Source of the DNA: Streptomyces sp. CB01881
GTDB lineage: Bacteria; Actinomycetota; Actinomycetes; Streptomycetales; Streptomycetaceae
NCBI RefSeq assembly: GCF_002953255.1
Contig: NZ_CP026498.1
Coordinates: 9,683,605-9,747,604 of the forward strand
DNA: 64,000 bases
Reading direction: 5' to 3'
A program made the translations under genes and the position numbers. Positions 1-12,000 of this stretch are shown piece by piece. Positions within the stretch are counted from its first letter, which is position 1; each line of letters opens with the position of its first letter. Under the pieces are notes generated by a model, which had not been told where the DNA came from, searched no databases, and saw only the letters and a program-made list of their open reading frames with translations.

Positions 1-3000
1 GGGTGACGATGTCCGAGGAGCCGAGCCGGTGACCGGGCAGCCGGACCGCCGGCGCGGGCGGGACGGCCTCGCGGTGCGGCGTCGCGACCACGACCGGCAC
101 GGTGATCGGCTCGGTGATCGGCGGCAGCCGGCGGCTCCACCGGCCCGGCTCGAAGGTGACCGTGAAGTCCGCGGAGCCGGCGAGCACGTCGGCCTCCTCG
201 ACGCTCTTGCCGCGGCTGCCGGTACCGCCGGTGCGGTCGACGGTCAGCCCCTGCAGGGAGTCGTGGGTGTGCGCGTACTCGCCGCTGACGGTGACGTGCG
301 GCAGGGTGCCGCGGAGCTGGACGCGGATCCGGTGCCGGGTGCGCCGGTCCCAGGTGAACCCGGTCGTGCCGCGCTGCTGGCTGCCCAGCTCGAACTCGAA
401 CCCCGGCACGGACTCGCGGTGCCGGAGCCCGCTCAGCGCGGCCGTGACCACCACCGTGCCCGTCCAGTTGCCGTGGTCGACCGGGATCCGGATCGCCCCG
501 CCCCGGCTCAGCCCGGACAGCGCGGCCTTGAGGGCGATCGGGTCGAGCTGCCGGGCCAGCCGGGCCGACAGCTGCGCCGGCACCGCCCCGAGCTGCCCGA
601 GTGCCCCCTCCACCCGCCGCAGCACGGCGGTGTCGCCGGCTCCGAAGCTGAGCACCACGTCGGACTGGCCGAGCCGGTTGCGGCCCACCTCCGGACCGAG
701 CGGCGGCTGCGCCACCGGTGGGGCCGGGTGATCCGTACGGGCCGGGCCGGTGAAGCCGTGGAGGTCGTCCGCGCCGACCAGCCGGGGGGCGGTGTGGACG
801 CGTTCCAGGCTCAGTTCGGCGGCGATCCGGACCGGATCGCCGGCGTCCCGGACGCCGTTCACGGTCAGGTCGAGCCGCACCTCGGTGTCGTACAGCTCCT
901 GCGGGCTGCGGTACTTGCCGCTGGCGTAGCTCTTCGTCGACGTGCCGCCCCGCCAGCCGTCCCGGCTGCGCACCTCGCGGCTGACCGTCGCCCCGCCCTG
1001 GAAGCCGTCCTTGAACGGCTTGCCCTCGGCGTCGAGCGCGTGGTCGCGGACCTGCGTCACCGCCTTGCCGCCACCCTGGATCTGCCCGCTCGTGGTGTCG
1101 GAGCGCAGGTAGCGCCGGGACTCGACGGTGCCGCCCTCCCGGACGGGGTTGAGGTCCGCCGAGTCCTGCCCGCGCCGGTGGGCCATCCGGACCACCTCGG
1201 CGGTGAGCGTCATGTGCAGGCCCTTCAGCGGGCCGAGGGTCACCTCCGGGGTGCGCAGCCCGGAGCCGCGGGTCATCGCGACCAGGTGGGCGCTGACGGC
1301 GGCGTGCGAGAAGCTCTGGAGGACGTCCGCCCGGACCGCCTGCCAGCCGCGCTCGCCGAGCTGCGCCCGGCCGATCTCGTCGAGCCGCCGGTGCAGCGGT
1401 GCGATGTCGCGCAGGTCGCGGACGGTCGTGCCGTCGGGCAGGCCGGTGTGCCCGGGGCCCGGCCAGACCCCGTCGGGCGGCCCGGGGACGCTGGTGTCGA
1501 GCAGGTGCGGGGTGGGCTGCGGGGGCGTGAACTCGGACGCGAGCGTGAAGGCGGGCGGCTGCGAGCGTTCCTGTGTCTGCGGGTCGACGGTGATCGGCAC
1601 CGGCACCGCATCGTCCCGGTCGATCACGCTGCGGAAGCCCACGGTGGTGTCGAACGTCGCGTCCGCGGGCCGGTCCAGCCGGCTCTGCCAGCCGAAGCGG
1701 ACCTCGATCCGCGCCTCGCCCTCGAAGGCCACGGCCGGCGACTTGACCTTGGTGGAGAGCGACAGCTCGTCACCGCTGCCGCGCAGCTCGACGTGGTCCC
1801 GGCCGGCCCGGCCGGCCACCCCGAGCCCGGCGGACCAGCTCTTGCCGGTCCCGTTGCCCACGCTGGACGGCAGCGTCTGCCACTCCTTGCTGCCGGTGAC
1901 CTGCTCGACGTGCGCACGGGCCGTCCCGGTGCCGATGTTGAACTCGGTGGACGGCAGATTGGCCACCTGCTGCATCCTGCTGACGGTCGCCCGCCGGAGG
2001 GTGACCACGGCGGTGGGGCCGGTGAGGCTGTCCAGCGTGACGGTCAGCTCCTGGCCGGACATCAGCGCCTTGAGGTCCTGGTGCAGGGTGCCGAGGTCGA
2101 TCTCGTCGAGCAGCTTCGCCTTCAGCTCGGGCCACCGGTCGCCGAAGTACCCGGCGGCGTCGTGCTCGAACCCGGCCACCACCTTGGCCATGCCGGTCAG
2201 GGCCGGCCCGGTGGTCAGCCCGGCGGTCGGAGCCGGGGCGGAGCCCGCGCCCTCGCCGACGGGGACGAGCTCGATGCCGCCGGCGCCCTCCCGTGCCGGG
2301 ACGGCGGCCGGAGCCGCCGGAACGACCGGGCGGTCGAGCGCCCACACGTCGGTCACGATGTGCGAGCCGGCGAGGCGCCGGTGCTCGGCGATCCCGTGCG
2401 GGACGGCGAAGTGCAGGTCGAGCCCGGTCGGCGCGTTTCCGGTCTCCCGGAGCGGCACGGCGACCTCCCCGGTCAGGTCGAGGTGGACGGGTTCGGTGAC
2501 CGCCACCGGCCGCGGGACGCCGCGGTAGTGCGCCTCCGCGAACTCCACGCCGACGCGGAACCCGGTCTCGAACACGGCCGCGGTCTCGCTGGTCTTCCCC
2601 CGGGCGAGCGTCCGGCCGGCGTCGGCCGTGCTCGTGCCGGTCATCCACCCCTGCTGGTAGCCGAGGGTCTCGGTGAGGTCCCCGCCGCTGCCGAACTTGC
2701 CCTTCACCTGGAGGCCCAGGTTCGCCTGCCACAGTCCGTCCGCGGTGACGCCGACGGTGGTCTGCTGCTCCGAGCCGTACTCGAACTCGAAGTTCTCGAT
2801 CGTCCGGCGGTGCACGCTGGTGCCGACGGTGGCCGTGATCCGGATCGTGCCGGACCAACTGCCGGCCGAGAACGGCACCTCCCGGACGTCCCCGCGGGAC
2901 AGCACCGAGAGCAGCGGCCGTAGCACCTCGCCGCCGAACAGGCTCTCCGCCAGCGTCTGCGCGGCGGCCCGCTCCCCGGGAAGCGCGGCGGTGAAGTGCT

Positions 3001-6000
3001 CGGTGAGCTGCCGGAAGACGGCCGCCTCGTCGTGGCGGAGGCTGACCAGGACGTCGGAGGCGCCGAGCCGGTGCTCGCCGAACCGCGCGGGTGCGAGGGG
3101 CACCGGCGGCGCCGGGGGCACGGCCGGCTGGAGCTGCTGGTCGGCCGCGGGGCGCGGATCCACCACCGGGTGCGGGCCCGGCGCGTCGCCGGAGCCGGCC
3201 AGGTCGCCCGGCGGCCGGGCGTTGACCACCGCACCGTGATCCTGCCCGGTCTGCTGGAACCTGCCCGAGTCGCCGTCGGACAGGCCGTAGCGCTCCCGGG
3301 CGACGTTCGACGGAACCGCACCCGGAGGCGCGGCGAGATGACCTGGCGCTGCCGAGGAGGAGGACGCGGCGCCGGGCGACTCCGTCAGGCCCGAGGGGTC
3401 GGTCCGTGGCGGCGCCGGAGGGGCGACCTCGCTGATGTCCATCGGCTCGTGCTGTTGGAACTGCTGGTAGTACGCCTCGACGGCGAGGCGCCGGTATTCG
3501 GTCCACATGGCCGGCAGGCCGGGCAGCCTCTCTGCGACGAGCCTGTTGTAGAAGGCCTCGGCCCGTCCCGGCTTCGGCCTGGTCGTGAAGTCGTGGTCGT
3601 TCCAGGACCGGAACGAGTTCATCGCGGCACTGCCGTACGTGAAGTTCGCCACGTTGCCGAGCAGAGCCTGGTACCGGCGTTGGAGGTGCTCGACGCGGTC
3701 GGCGAAGAACGCCTCCCGGCCCGCGGCGCGGTCGACGGCCGGCAGGTTCAGGCGCCTGCGAATGACGTCCAGGTCGTTCAGCCCGAAGCCGCGCTCCTGG
3801 CTGTAGACCTCGACGGGCTTGCGCCACATGGCGTCCACCGACGGCGGCTGGTAGTTGTCGCGGGCCCAAGCGCGCTCGAACTGCTTGGAGTGCCGGCCCG
3901 ACGCGGTGGGCGGCGTGGAGACGAGCGCCCGCTCGTAGCCCGGCGCCATGCCTCCCATCGCGGTGGTGATGGCATCCGGAACATCGGTTCTCCGGTGCCA
4001 CCTCGCCATCCGGTCCGATCCGGTGGCGCCGAAGTCCTCCAGGTACGTGACGCGATGACCGACCAGGGCCGCGGCCTCCAGGTTGCCGGACCGGAACCCG
4101 AGGTGGTCCACGCCGTAAAGGCGGTTCAGGTAGTCGTACAGCCGGAGCTGCCCGGTCCTGTCGTTCCCCGTCCAGGAGGTGACCTCCGGTCCGGCGTCCC
4201 GCCAGAAGCCGGTGATCTGGTGGATGTTGGCGTGGCTCAGCTCGGAACTCATCTCGGCGACCAGCTGCTCCCACTTGCCGTCCCTCTCCGCCCGGGGGTG
4301 GGGGTCCCCGGTGATGACGACCGCGTCGTACTCGCGGGCGACGTCACGCAGAATCTGCCGCACGCCCTGGAAGCTGGTGTCGTGCTCCATCCGGCCGCGC
4401 AGGGTGGACCAGTCGGCGGCTTTCCCGGTGAAGCGCGACCAGAGCACCAGCACCTTCCGCCCGGTGGGGACCGGCAGGGCGATCCCGCGGCCCTCCAGCC
4501 ACGACCTGATCTGCGGGTCGTACCTGTCCGTCAGCCCCCAGGCCTCGCGAACCGTCTCCCGCAGCGTCGGTGAGAAGTGGGCGGCGACGTGGTCGGTGCC
4601 CGCGGTGACGTCCCGGATGTCGGCACTGCGCTTCGGGACGTGCCACTCCTCCTTCGCGATCCGCTTGGCCTCGTGGTTCAGGGCGCTCCAGACAGTCTTC
4701 TTGTCCAGCCCCGGGGCATCCACGAAGCGGATCCGGTCGCCGCCGATCCCGGTGGACCTGTAGAACGCCGCGATCTCCTCGGACTTGTCCCGGCCCTCCA
4801 CGTATCCCGCCGCCCCCGGCTGCGGGCCGCGGGCGATCAGGACGTGCCCGTTCCGGTCGTGGAGCAGGGCGACCGAGATGCCGAACTGGTCGCCGGACGC
4901 GTAGCCGGGCTGCTGGATCAGCCAACGCTCGGGGTGAGAGACACCGGAAGCGCTCTGCGTACCGAACATCTGCGGGACCACGACGGGCGGTTCGGCAGGC
5001 CGCGCAACGGCCTGCGCCGCCTGCTTCAGGGGATCGGAGACCGGGTCGACCCAGGTGTGGCTGCGCTCGTGCGACGGCGCCCCGGCCCGGGCCTGGTCAA
5101 AGGTCAGGTCGTGCCTCCCGGTCACGTGCGGGGCCTCCACATGACCCACCACGGACGAGATCAGCTGGAGATGACGGTCCCGCAGACCGCCCTGACGCAG
5201 CCCGTCCGGAGCCGGCGACCGGTAGTCACCGAACAGGCTGCCCTTGACGTCCGGCCGGTGCGACAGGTCAGTGGTGCGGTACTCGTCGCGCAGTCCGAGC
5301 TGGTGCCCCAACTCGTGCGCGTAGTCGACCGGCTCGGCGTCCGGCCACCACGACCGCTGGTCCATGCCCCGGTCGCGGCCCACCAGGTCCACCGTCAGGT
5401 GCGGCCGCTCGTCCGCCCCGGCACGCACCACCGTGACGTGCAGCCGGTCGCCGTTGGCCAGCCGGTAGCCGGGCGCGTTCAGGTACTCCTCCACGCCACG
5501 GACGGCCTTGCCCCACACCGAACCCGCGTCGTGCCCACCGCCCTCACGGAGAGCCACCCGGACCGTCAGATCCGTCACCGGTCCACCGTCGTGCTCGAAC
5601 CGCCGCGCCTCGAAACCCGACCGCACGACGAAGCGCGGCGTCCGGTCGAAGCTGCTCCGGGGCGTCAGGGAGTCCACCACCGGAGAATCCGGCTCCGGCG
5701 TACGGACCACCGTCTCCACCGCCTCGGTGGGCGTGAGCCGCGGGGCGACTTCTTCGAGCGGTCGGGCCCTCTTGCCGGCCGAGCCCCCCTGGTCCGTCCC
5801 GTTGTCGTCGCCGCCGTCCTCGTGGGGCCGCTTCAGTCCGCCCTCCGCCTCGGCGGGCCGGTCGGGGACGAACGCGGAGTAGTGGTCCCCGGCAAGCGCG
5901 AGGTGGACGTCCCGGGTGGCCTGCTGGCCGTTGAGCGGTTCCAGGACGTGAGTCTGCGCCCCGTTCTGGTGGATGTGCAGCCGCACGCCCAGGGCCGAGG

Positions 6001-9000
6001 CCACCACCCTCGGGGCGAGGTCCCCGGCCGCGGTGTTCCAGTTGCCGGTGAGGCCGATGGTGAGGGCCAGATCGTTGATCGTCGTCCCGTGCTCCGCCGC
6101 GAACGTGGTGACCGCGAGGAGGTTGTCGTTCTCCAGCACCCAGTCGAGGACCCGGGTACGCAGTGCGAGCGCGTCGGGGACACCCGGGAACAGCACGGTG
6201 TTGACGGCGTGGTAGAGGCAGTCACCGTCCGGCGGCACCCGCACCGGCGAGAACAGCTCGACCGGGTGGTCCTCGGCCGACCAGGTCTGTCCGCTGCCGG
6301 TGGGCTGCGCGAGCAACCGGTCGAAGGACCGCATCAGGCCGTTGATCCGGCGGTCGTCGGTGCCGTCCACCTCCTTGTCCCGGAAGTGGCGCTCGGAGGC
6401 TTCCAGGCTCGCGCCGTCGGGCTGACCGCTGCCGCTGGACGCGGCCAGGTAGTACGTGTGGCGCTCGGTGGTGTGGTGGGTCGCCACGCCGATGGGGTAT
6501 CCGAGCGGGTCGGTCTCCAGAGCGGTGTTGTTCCGGAACCCGGTCAGTTGTGAGGTCACGTCCGCGTGTGAGGAGCCGATGTCCATCGAGGTGCCGACGC
6601 GCACGCCCATGCCGGCGATCCAGTGGTCCACCAGCAGCGGCCGATCGGCCATCGAGGGATCGAGGACCATCGCGTGCCGTCCGCCGTCCCCGTTGACGTC
6701 GACATCGACGACCACGGCAACGTGCCAGTCCCACCTGACCGTTCCCGCCGCGTTCGCGGTGGCGTCCGCCGCGTTCATGGAGGCGACCGCCAGACCGGGC
6801 GTGTCCGGCGCCGTCTGGTACCGGACGAAGACCTTCTGGCTCGCGACACCGAGTTCGGTGAGCCGGACGGCCATCAGGTGCGCCCTGTTGAAGCAGCCGT
6901 CGTCGGGGAAGTCGAAGGGGACCTGCTGGCTCCCTTCGGTCGTGTCCTCGTAACGGAGGTTCTGCATGTCGTGGAAGAGGCCCATGACCTCCGCGTGATC
7001 GACGACCTGACGCTCCAGTACCCCTCCGCCCATCAGGTAGGAGGTCAGGTCGCCCGCCTCGGGGTACCTGGTCCGGACCTCCTCCAGGAGCGGACGGCCG
7101 GTTCCCCGCTCGTAGATGTCGATCACCCGCCACAGCGTCCGGAGGTCCTGCCGCAGCGGGCTGATCACGCCCAGCAGGTCGTCGAGGCTGCCGTCGCGGA
7201 GCGCCGTCCGGATCTGCCCGGCCCGTGCCAGGTCCTGCGGATGCCGGAGCATCATGGCGAGGTCCGCGGGCGGACGGACGTCCGCACGGCCGAACAGTGC
7301 CGGTACGAGGTCCGCCGTGAGGAGGCCCAGGGGCCCGTGCTGTGCCGCTGCGTGCAGCAGCGGCACCACGTCCTGCCCCGCGTTCTCCTCGGCGAACCGG
7401 ATCACCAGCCGGTCGAAGTGCGCGCGCTCCGTGCCGAGAGCGCTGATGAGCACCGCGATCGCGTCCCGGTCCGGCGTCGCAACGGCCAGGTGCGCCATCA
7501 GACCGCGCGCCACCGACTCGACGGTGGCATCGTTGACCGGCGTCGGGATCCAGGCCTGCTGGTGGCCCGCGGTGACCTGGTGCTGGGTCGGGGGCTCCGG
7601 GTTCCGCGGCACCGGCGGGGCGGCCTCGCCGGCACCCGTCCGCGGAACGGAGACCGGGTCCACCCAGACGTGGCTGCGCTCGTGCGGGGTCGCCGCCGTG
7701 CGGGCCGCCTCCCAGGTGCCGGGGTGCGACCCGGCGGTCGCCGGGGTGTCCAGGTGGCCGACCACGGCCGAGATCAGGTCGAGGTGCCGGTCGCGCAGAC
7801 CACCCTGCCGCAGGCCACCCGGAGCCGGCTCGCGGTAGTCGCCGAACAGACTGCCCTTGACGTCCGGCCGGTGCGACAGCTCAGTGGTGCGGTACTCGTC
7901 GCGCAGTCCGAGCTGGTGCCCCAACTCGTGCGCGTAGTCCACCGGCTCGGCGTCCGGCCACCACGACCGCTGGTCCATGCCCCGGTCCCGGCCCACCAGG
8001 TCCACCGTCAGGTGCGGCCGCTCGTCCGCCCCGGCACGCACCACCGTCACGTGCAGCCGGTCACCGTTGGCCAGCCGGTACTCGGGCGCGTTGAGGTGCT
8101 CCTCCACCCCACGGACCGCCTTGCTCCACACGTCCGCGGTGTCGTGCGCCCGGCCGCTGTCCCGGAACGCCACCCGGACCGTCAGATCCGTCACCGGTCC
8201 ACCGTCGTGTTCGAACCTGCGCGCCTCGAAACCCGACCGCACGACGAAGCGCGGCGTCCCGTTCGGCGTCATCCGCGGCGCCGGGGAGTCCGGCTCCGGC
8301 GTACGGACCGCCGTCTCCACCGGCTCGGTGGGCGTGAGCCGCGGGGCGACGTCGCGATCCTGGGCGGACTCGTGCTCCTGGAACCACGGGCCGGGGCCGA
8401 ACTCGGCCTGGCTGAGCAGGACGTCGTCGACGGTCAGCAGGGCGACCTCGTCGGCCGAGGCCTTCCCGTCCACACCGACGCCGAAGCTGAGCACCAGCGG
8501 GGCACCGTCCTCGGTCCGGCCGGTGGCCAGGGCCACGTGACTGAGGTCGTTGCGGAAGACGACGACGTCGCCGGCGCGGGGCAGCGGGCCGGCGCCGGAG
8601 TCGTACGAGGTCCTGCCGAGCGGGAGCAGCCGGTCGCGCAGGTGCGCGTCCCACGCGGTGTCCCCGAAGCCCCGGTAGGTCTCGCGGATCCACTCCTTGG
8701 GCAGCAGACCCGCGTGGTGGGCCACCAGCATGACCGATTCCCAGCAGTTGAGCGTGGTGCTCTCGGCCAGCGGCGGTGCGTCGTCCCTGGCTCCGGTCGC
8801 CCAGAGGTTGAAGTCGCTGGCGGGGTGCGGCGGGTTGGCACCGGACACCCTCCAGGTCATCCTCAGGCCCGGCTCCCCCATGGCCGCGACCAGCCGGTGG
8901 CCGCCGTCCGGCGCGGGCAGGTCCAGCCGCCCGGCCAGGTGGTCGGCGCGCAGCGTCAGCGCGGCGTCGTGCAGCGGCCCGAGCGGGTCCGTGCCCTCGG

Positions 9001-12000
9001 GGGTGGGCCGGCCGTCCAGGTGGTCGGCCAGCCGCTCGAACGCGTCGGTGCCGAGCCGGCCCCGGCCGCGCAGGTGCTCGGCGAGTGCCCGGACGTCCGC
9101 CCGCTCGTTCGGCGCCCCGGGGCCGACCTCGCGTTCGATCCGCACGCCCAGTCCGCTCGCGTGGTCCGGCCGCAGGACGGGGCCGAGGTAGCCGGCCGCC
9201 GCCGTCACCACGGGCTCCACCAGGTCGAGTTCGCCGGCGCGCAGCCGGCGGGCGTGGCCGACGGGCAGCTTGGTCTGCCACTCGGGGACGGGTCGCCTGG
9301 ACTTCGGCTTGGCGAGCTCCTTGTCGTGCAGCGCGTCGAGACCGGCCTTGGTGCCGGGGTCGAGCAGGCCGAGGCCGGTCAGCCGGTCGGCCAGGCCGCG
9401 GACGTCGGCCAGCATGTTGTGGCCCGGCTCGTCCAGGCCGACGTACCGGCCGGAGGACATCTGCAGGCCCCTCATGGCCTCGGGCCCGCCCAGCACCTGG
9501 TTGACCCGGGAGAGGGCGAGTTCGGGGGTGTCGGGGGCGGACGTGTCCGGCCGGGCGGGGGTGCGGTCGCCCGGGTTCTGCGGCCCGGTGACTGCCTGGA
9601 CGGCTTCCTGGGCGACTTCCCGGTGGGTGGCGGCCGCCTGGTCGGCGGGCGCGTCGGACCGCGGCGGGGCGGCGGGCGCCACCTCGCCGGTCTGCGGGCC
9701 GTCCTCGGTACGTGGGGCCACCTCGTCGGTCTGCGGGCCGTCCTCGGTACGGGGCGCCACCTCGTCGGCGGCGGCCTCGGGGCGGTTCGCTGTCCTGCCG
9801 GGGCGGCCGGGACCGTCCGGGGTTTCGAGGCCGGTCCGGGGCGGTTCGCGGAGGGTGAGGGCGAGGGCGATCTCGTCGGCCGCGTCGCCGGCGCGCTGCC
9901 CCGCCTCGCCGGACTCCCGCTCCGGCGCGCGGCCGAACACGTCCTCGTGGGCGGCCTGGTGCCGCCGCCAGCCCGCGCCGTCCAGGCCCGCCGGGCCCCA
10001 GAGCTCGCGGTACTGCTCGAAGAAGTCGTCGCCGTAGTCGCGCCGCAGGGAGTTGACCAGTTCCTCGCTGAGGGTGTGCCGGGCGGCGAGCTCCTGGTAT
10101 CCCTCGGCGGCGTCGCGCAGCGCGGGCATGACCTCGGCCTCGAAGCGCACGCGGTCGGGCAGTTCGTCGGTGAGGCGCCCGTGTTCGGCGAGCCACTGCT
10201 CGTGCCGGCCGGCGGCCTCGGGGCCGGCCAGGTCGGCCGGGGTGCGGAACGCCCGGTCGAAGGCCTCCCCGATCCGGTCGGAGTGCCCCGTCCGGACGCG
10301 GTCGGCGGAGTCCGCGGACAGGCCGCCGCCGTGCTTCCCGGCGGCCTGCCGGGCGGCCTCTTCGGCCGACCGGATGACGGCGAGGCGAGCACCCTGGTGG
10401 CTCAGCCGGTCGTGCAGGCCGGCCGTGGCGGTGAGTCCGGCGAGGTCCTCGGCGAGGGCCGGGTCCGGCTCGTTCCGGTCGGGGCGGTTCAGGTGCTCCA
10501 CGAGCCGCCGGTCGAGTGCCTCCGCCACCTCGCGGCCCACCGTGGCCCTGGCCCGCTGGACGTCGTGCTCGGTGACGCCCAGGCTGCGGGCCCGCTCGCC
10601 GTTCCCCTCGCTCCCGGCCCAGCTGTCGGCCGCCTTCTCGGTCTCCTCGGCCGCCCGGCGGATCACCGCCTCGCGGGCCGCCTGGACGGCGAACTCGTGC
10701 GGCAGGGCCTCGGCGTGGCCGGCCAGCGTCTGCGCCAGCAGGTCGGCGGCGGTGCGGCGGTCCCGGCGGGGCCCGGCGGCGCCGTCGACCGGCCCGGCCG
10801 TGCTGTCGAACTCGGCGGTGAGCCGCTCACGCAGCGACTCCCTGATCAGGGTCAGGCTGTCGGGGGAGAGCTCGGGCCGTTCGGTCACTCCGGCGGAAGC
10901 CAGCAGCTCCCGGTCGGCCGCGTCGATGCGGTCGAACCAGCCACCGTCCGCCCGGTCGACGATCCGGTCGGCCCGGTCGAGCAGCAGCTCCCGGCCGGCC
11001 CGGTGGTCGAGTTCGCCGCTCAGGTGCTCGGCCATCCGGTCGAGGGTGCGCGCCGCCTCGGCGTTGCTCGCGGCCGTCAGGTGCTCGGCCGTGGCGTAGA
11101 TCCGGGTGATCTGCTCCTCGGCCCGGGTCCGGAACTCGGCGGACGCCTCACGACGTATCAGGTCGACTGTCGCGGCCGGGAGTTCGGCGGGCCGGTGCCG
11201 CGCCGCACCGCCGTCGCCCTCGCCCAGCACGCGCGGCGGTGCGCTCCACTCGGTCACCGTGTGCTCGAAGCGCTGCATGGCCACCCGGACCGCCGCCTCG
11301 CGCACGGAGGCCAGCTGGGTGATCCCGTCCAGGCCGGCCAGGATCTGCGCGCGCTCCTCCGGGCGGGCCTCCAGCTCCGCGTACATCAGGTCCCGCGCCC
11401 GCTGCCGGACCAGCACGGGCAGATCCGCCGGGGCGTCCTCGGGGAAGCGGACGGGCCCCTCGGCGAGGGACTTGCCCAGCGCCTCCTCGGCCTCGGTGTC
11501 ATGGGGCCGGCCGCTGCCGTCCGGGTCCTGCTGCTGCTTCTCCGCCGCCTCGGCGAGCTTGGCGTCGTAGGTGTCCTGGAGGTCGCGCTGCGCCTGCTCC
11601 CACTGTTCGTGCCGCGGGTCGGCCGCGTCGGCGCGGGCGTGCTCGGGCGCGGGGGTGAGGCGGTAGGCGGCCCCGGCGGCGGTGTGGTCCGCGGACGGCC
11701 CGTCGCCGGGCCTCATCGTGCCTTCGCCCGTCAGCTCGCCGGGGTGGGCCTCCCGCTGGGAGTCGCCGGCGTTGTCCGTGAGCGTCTCCCCGTTGTCGTC
11801 ACGGGCCCGTCCCTGCTCCTGCGGGAACCGCGCCTTCGGGTCGGTGCCGAAGGCGACGGCCTCCTTCATGTCCCGCGTGACCGTCCCGGCCGTGTAATCG
11901 ACCGGGAGGTCCGAGGCGTACTCGTGCACCGGCGGCCGGTCGCCCGCCTGCCGGACCAGGCCCTCCGCGGACAGCGGGCTGACGTACTCGCGCCAGCTCC

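Noticed and set aside
29..6553. Long plus-strand ORFs in the first 6.5 kb
   Set aside because: All are antisense to the giant ORF and show no family motif.
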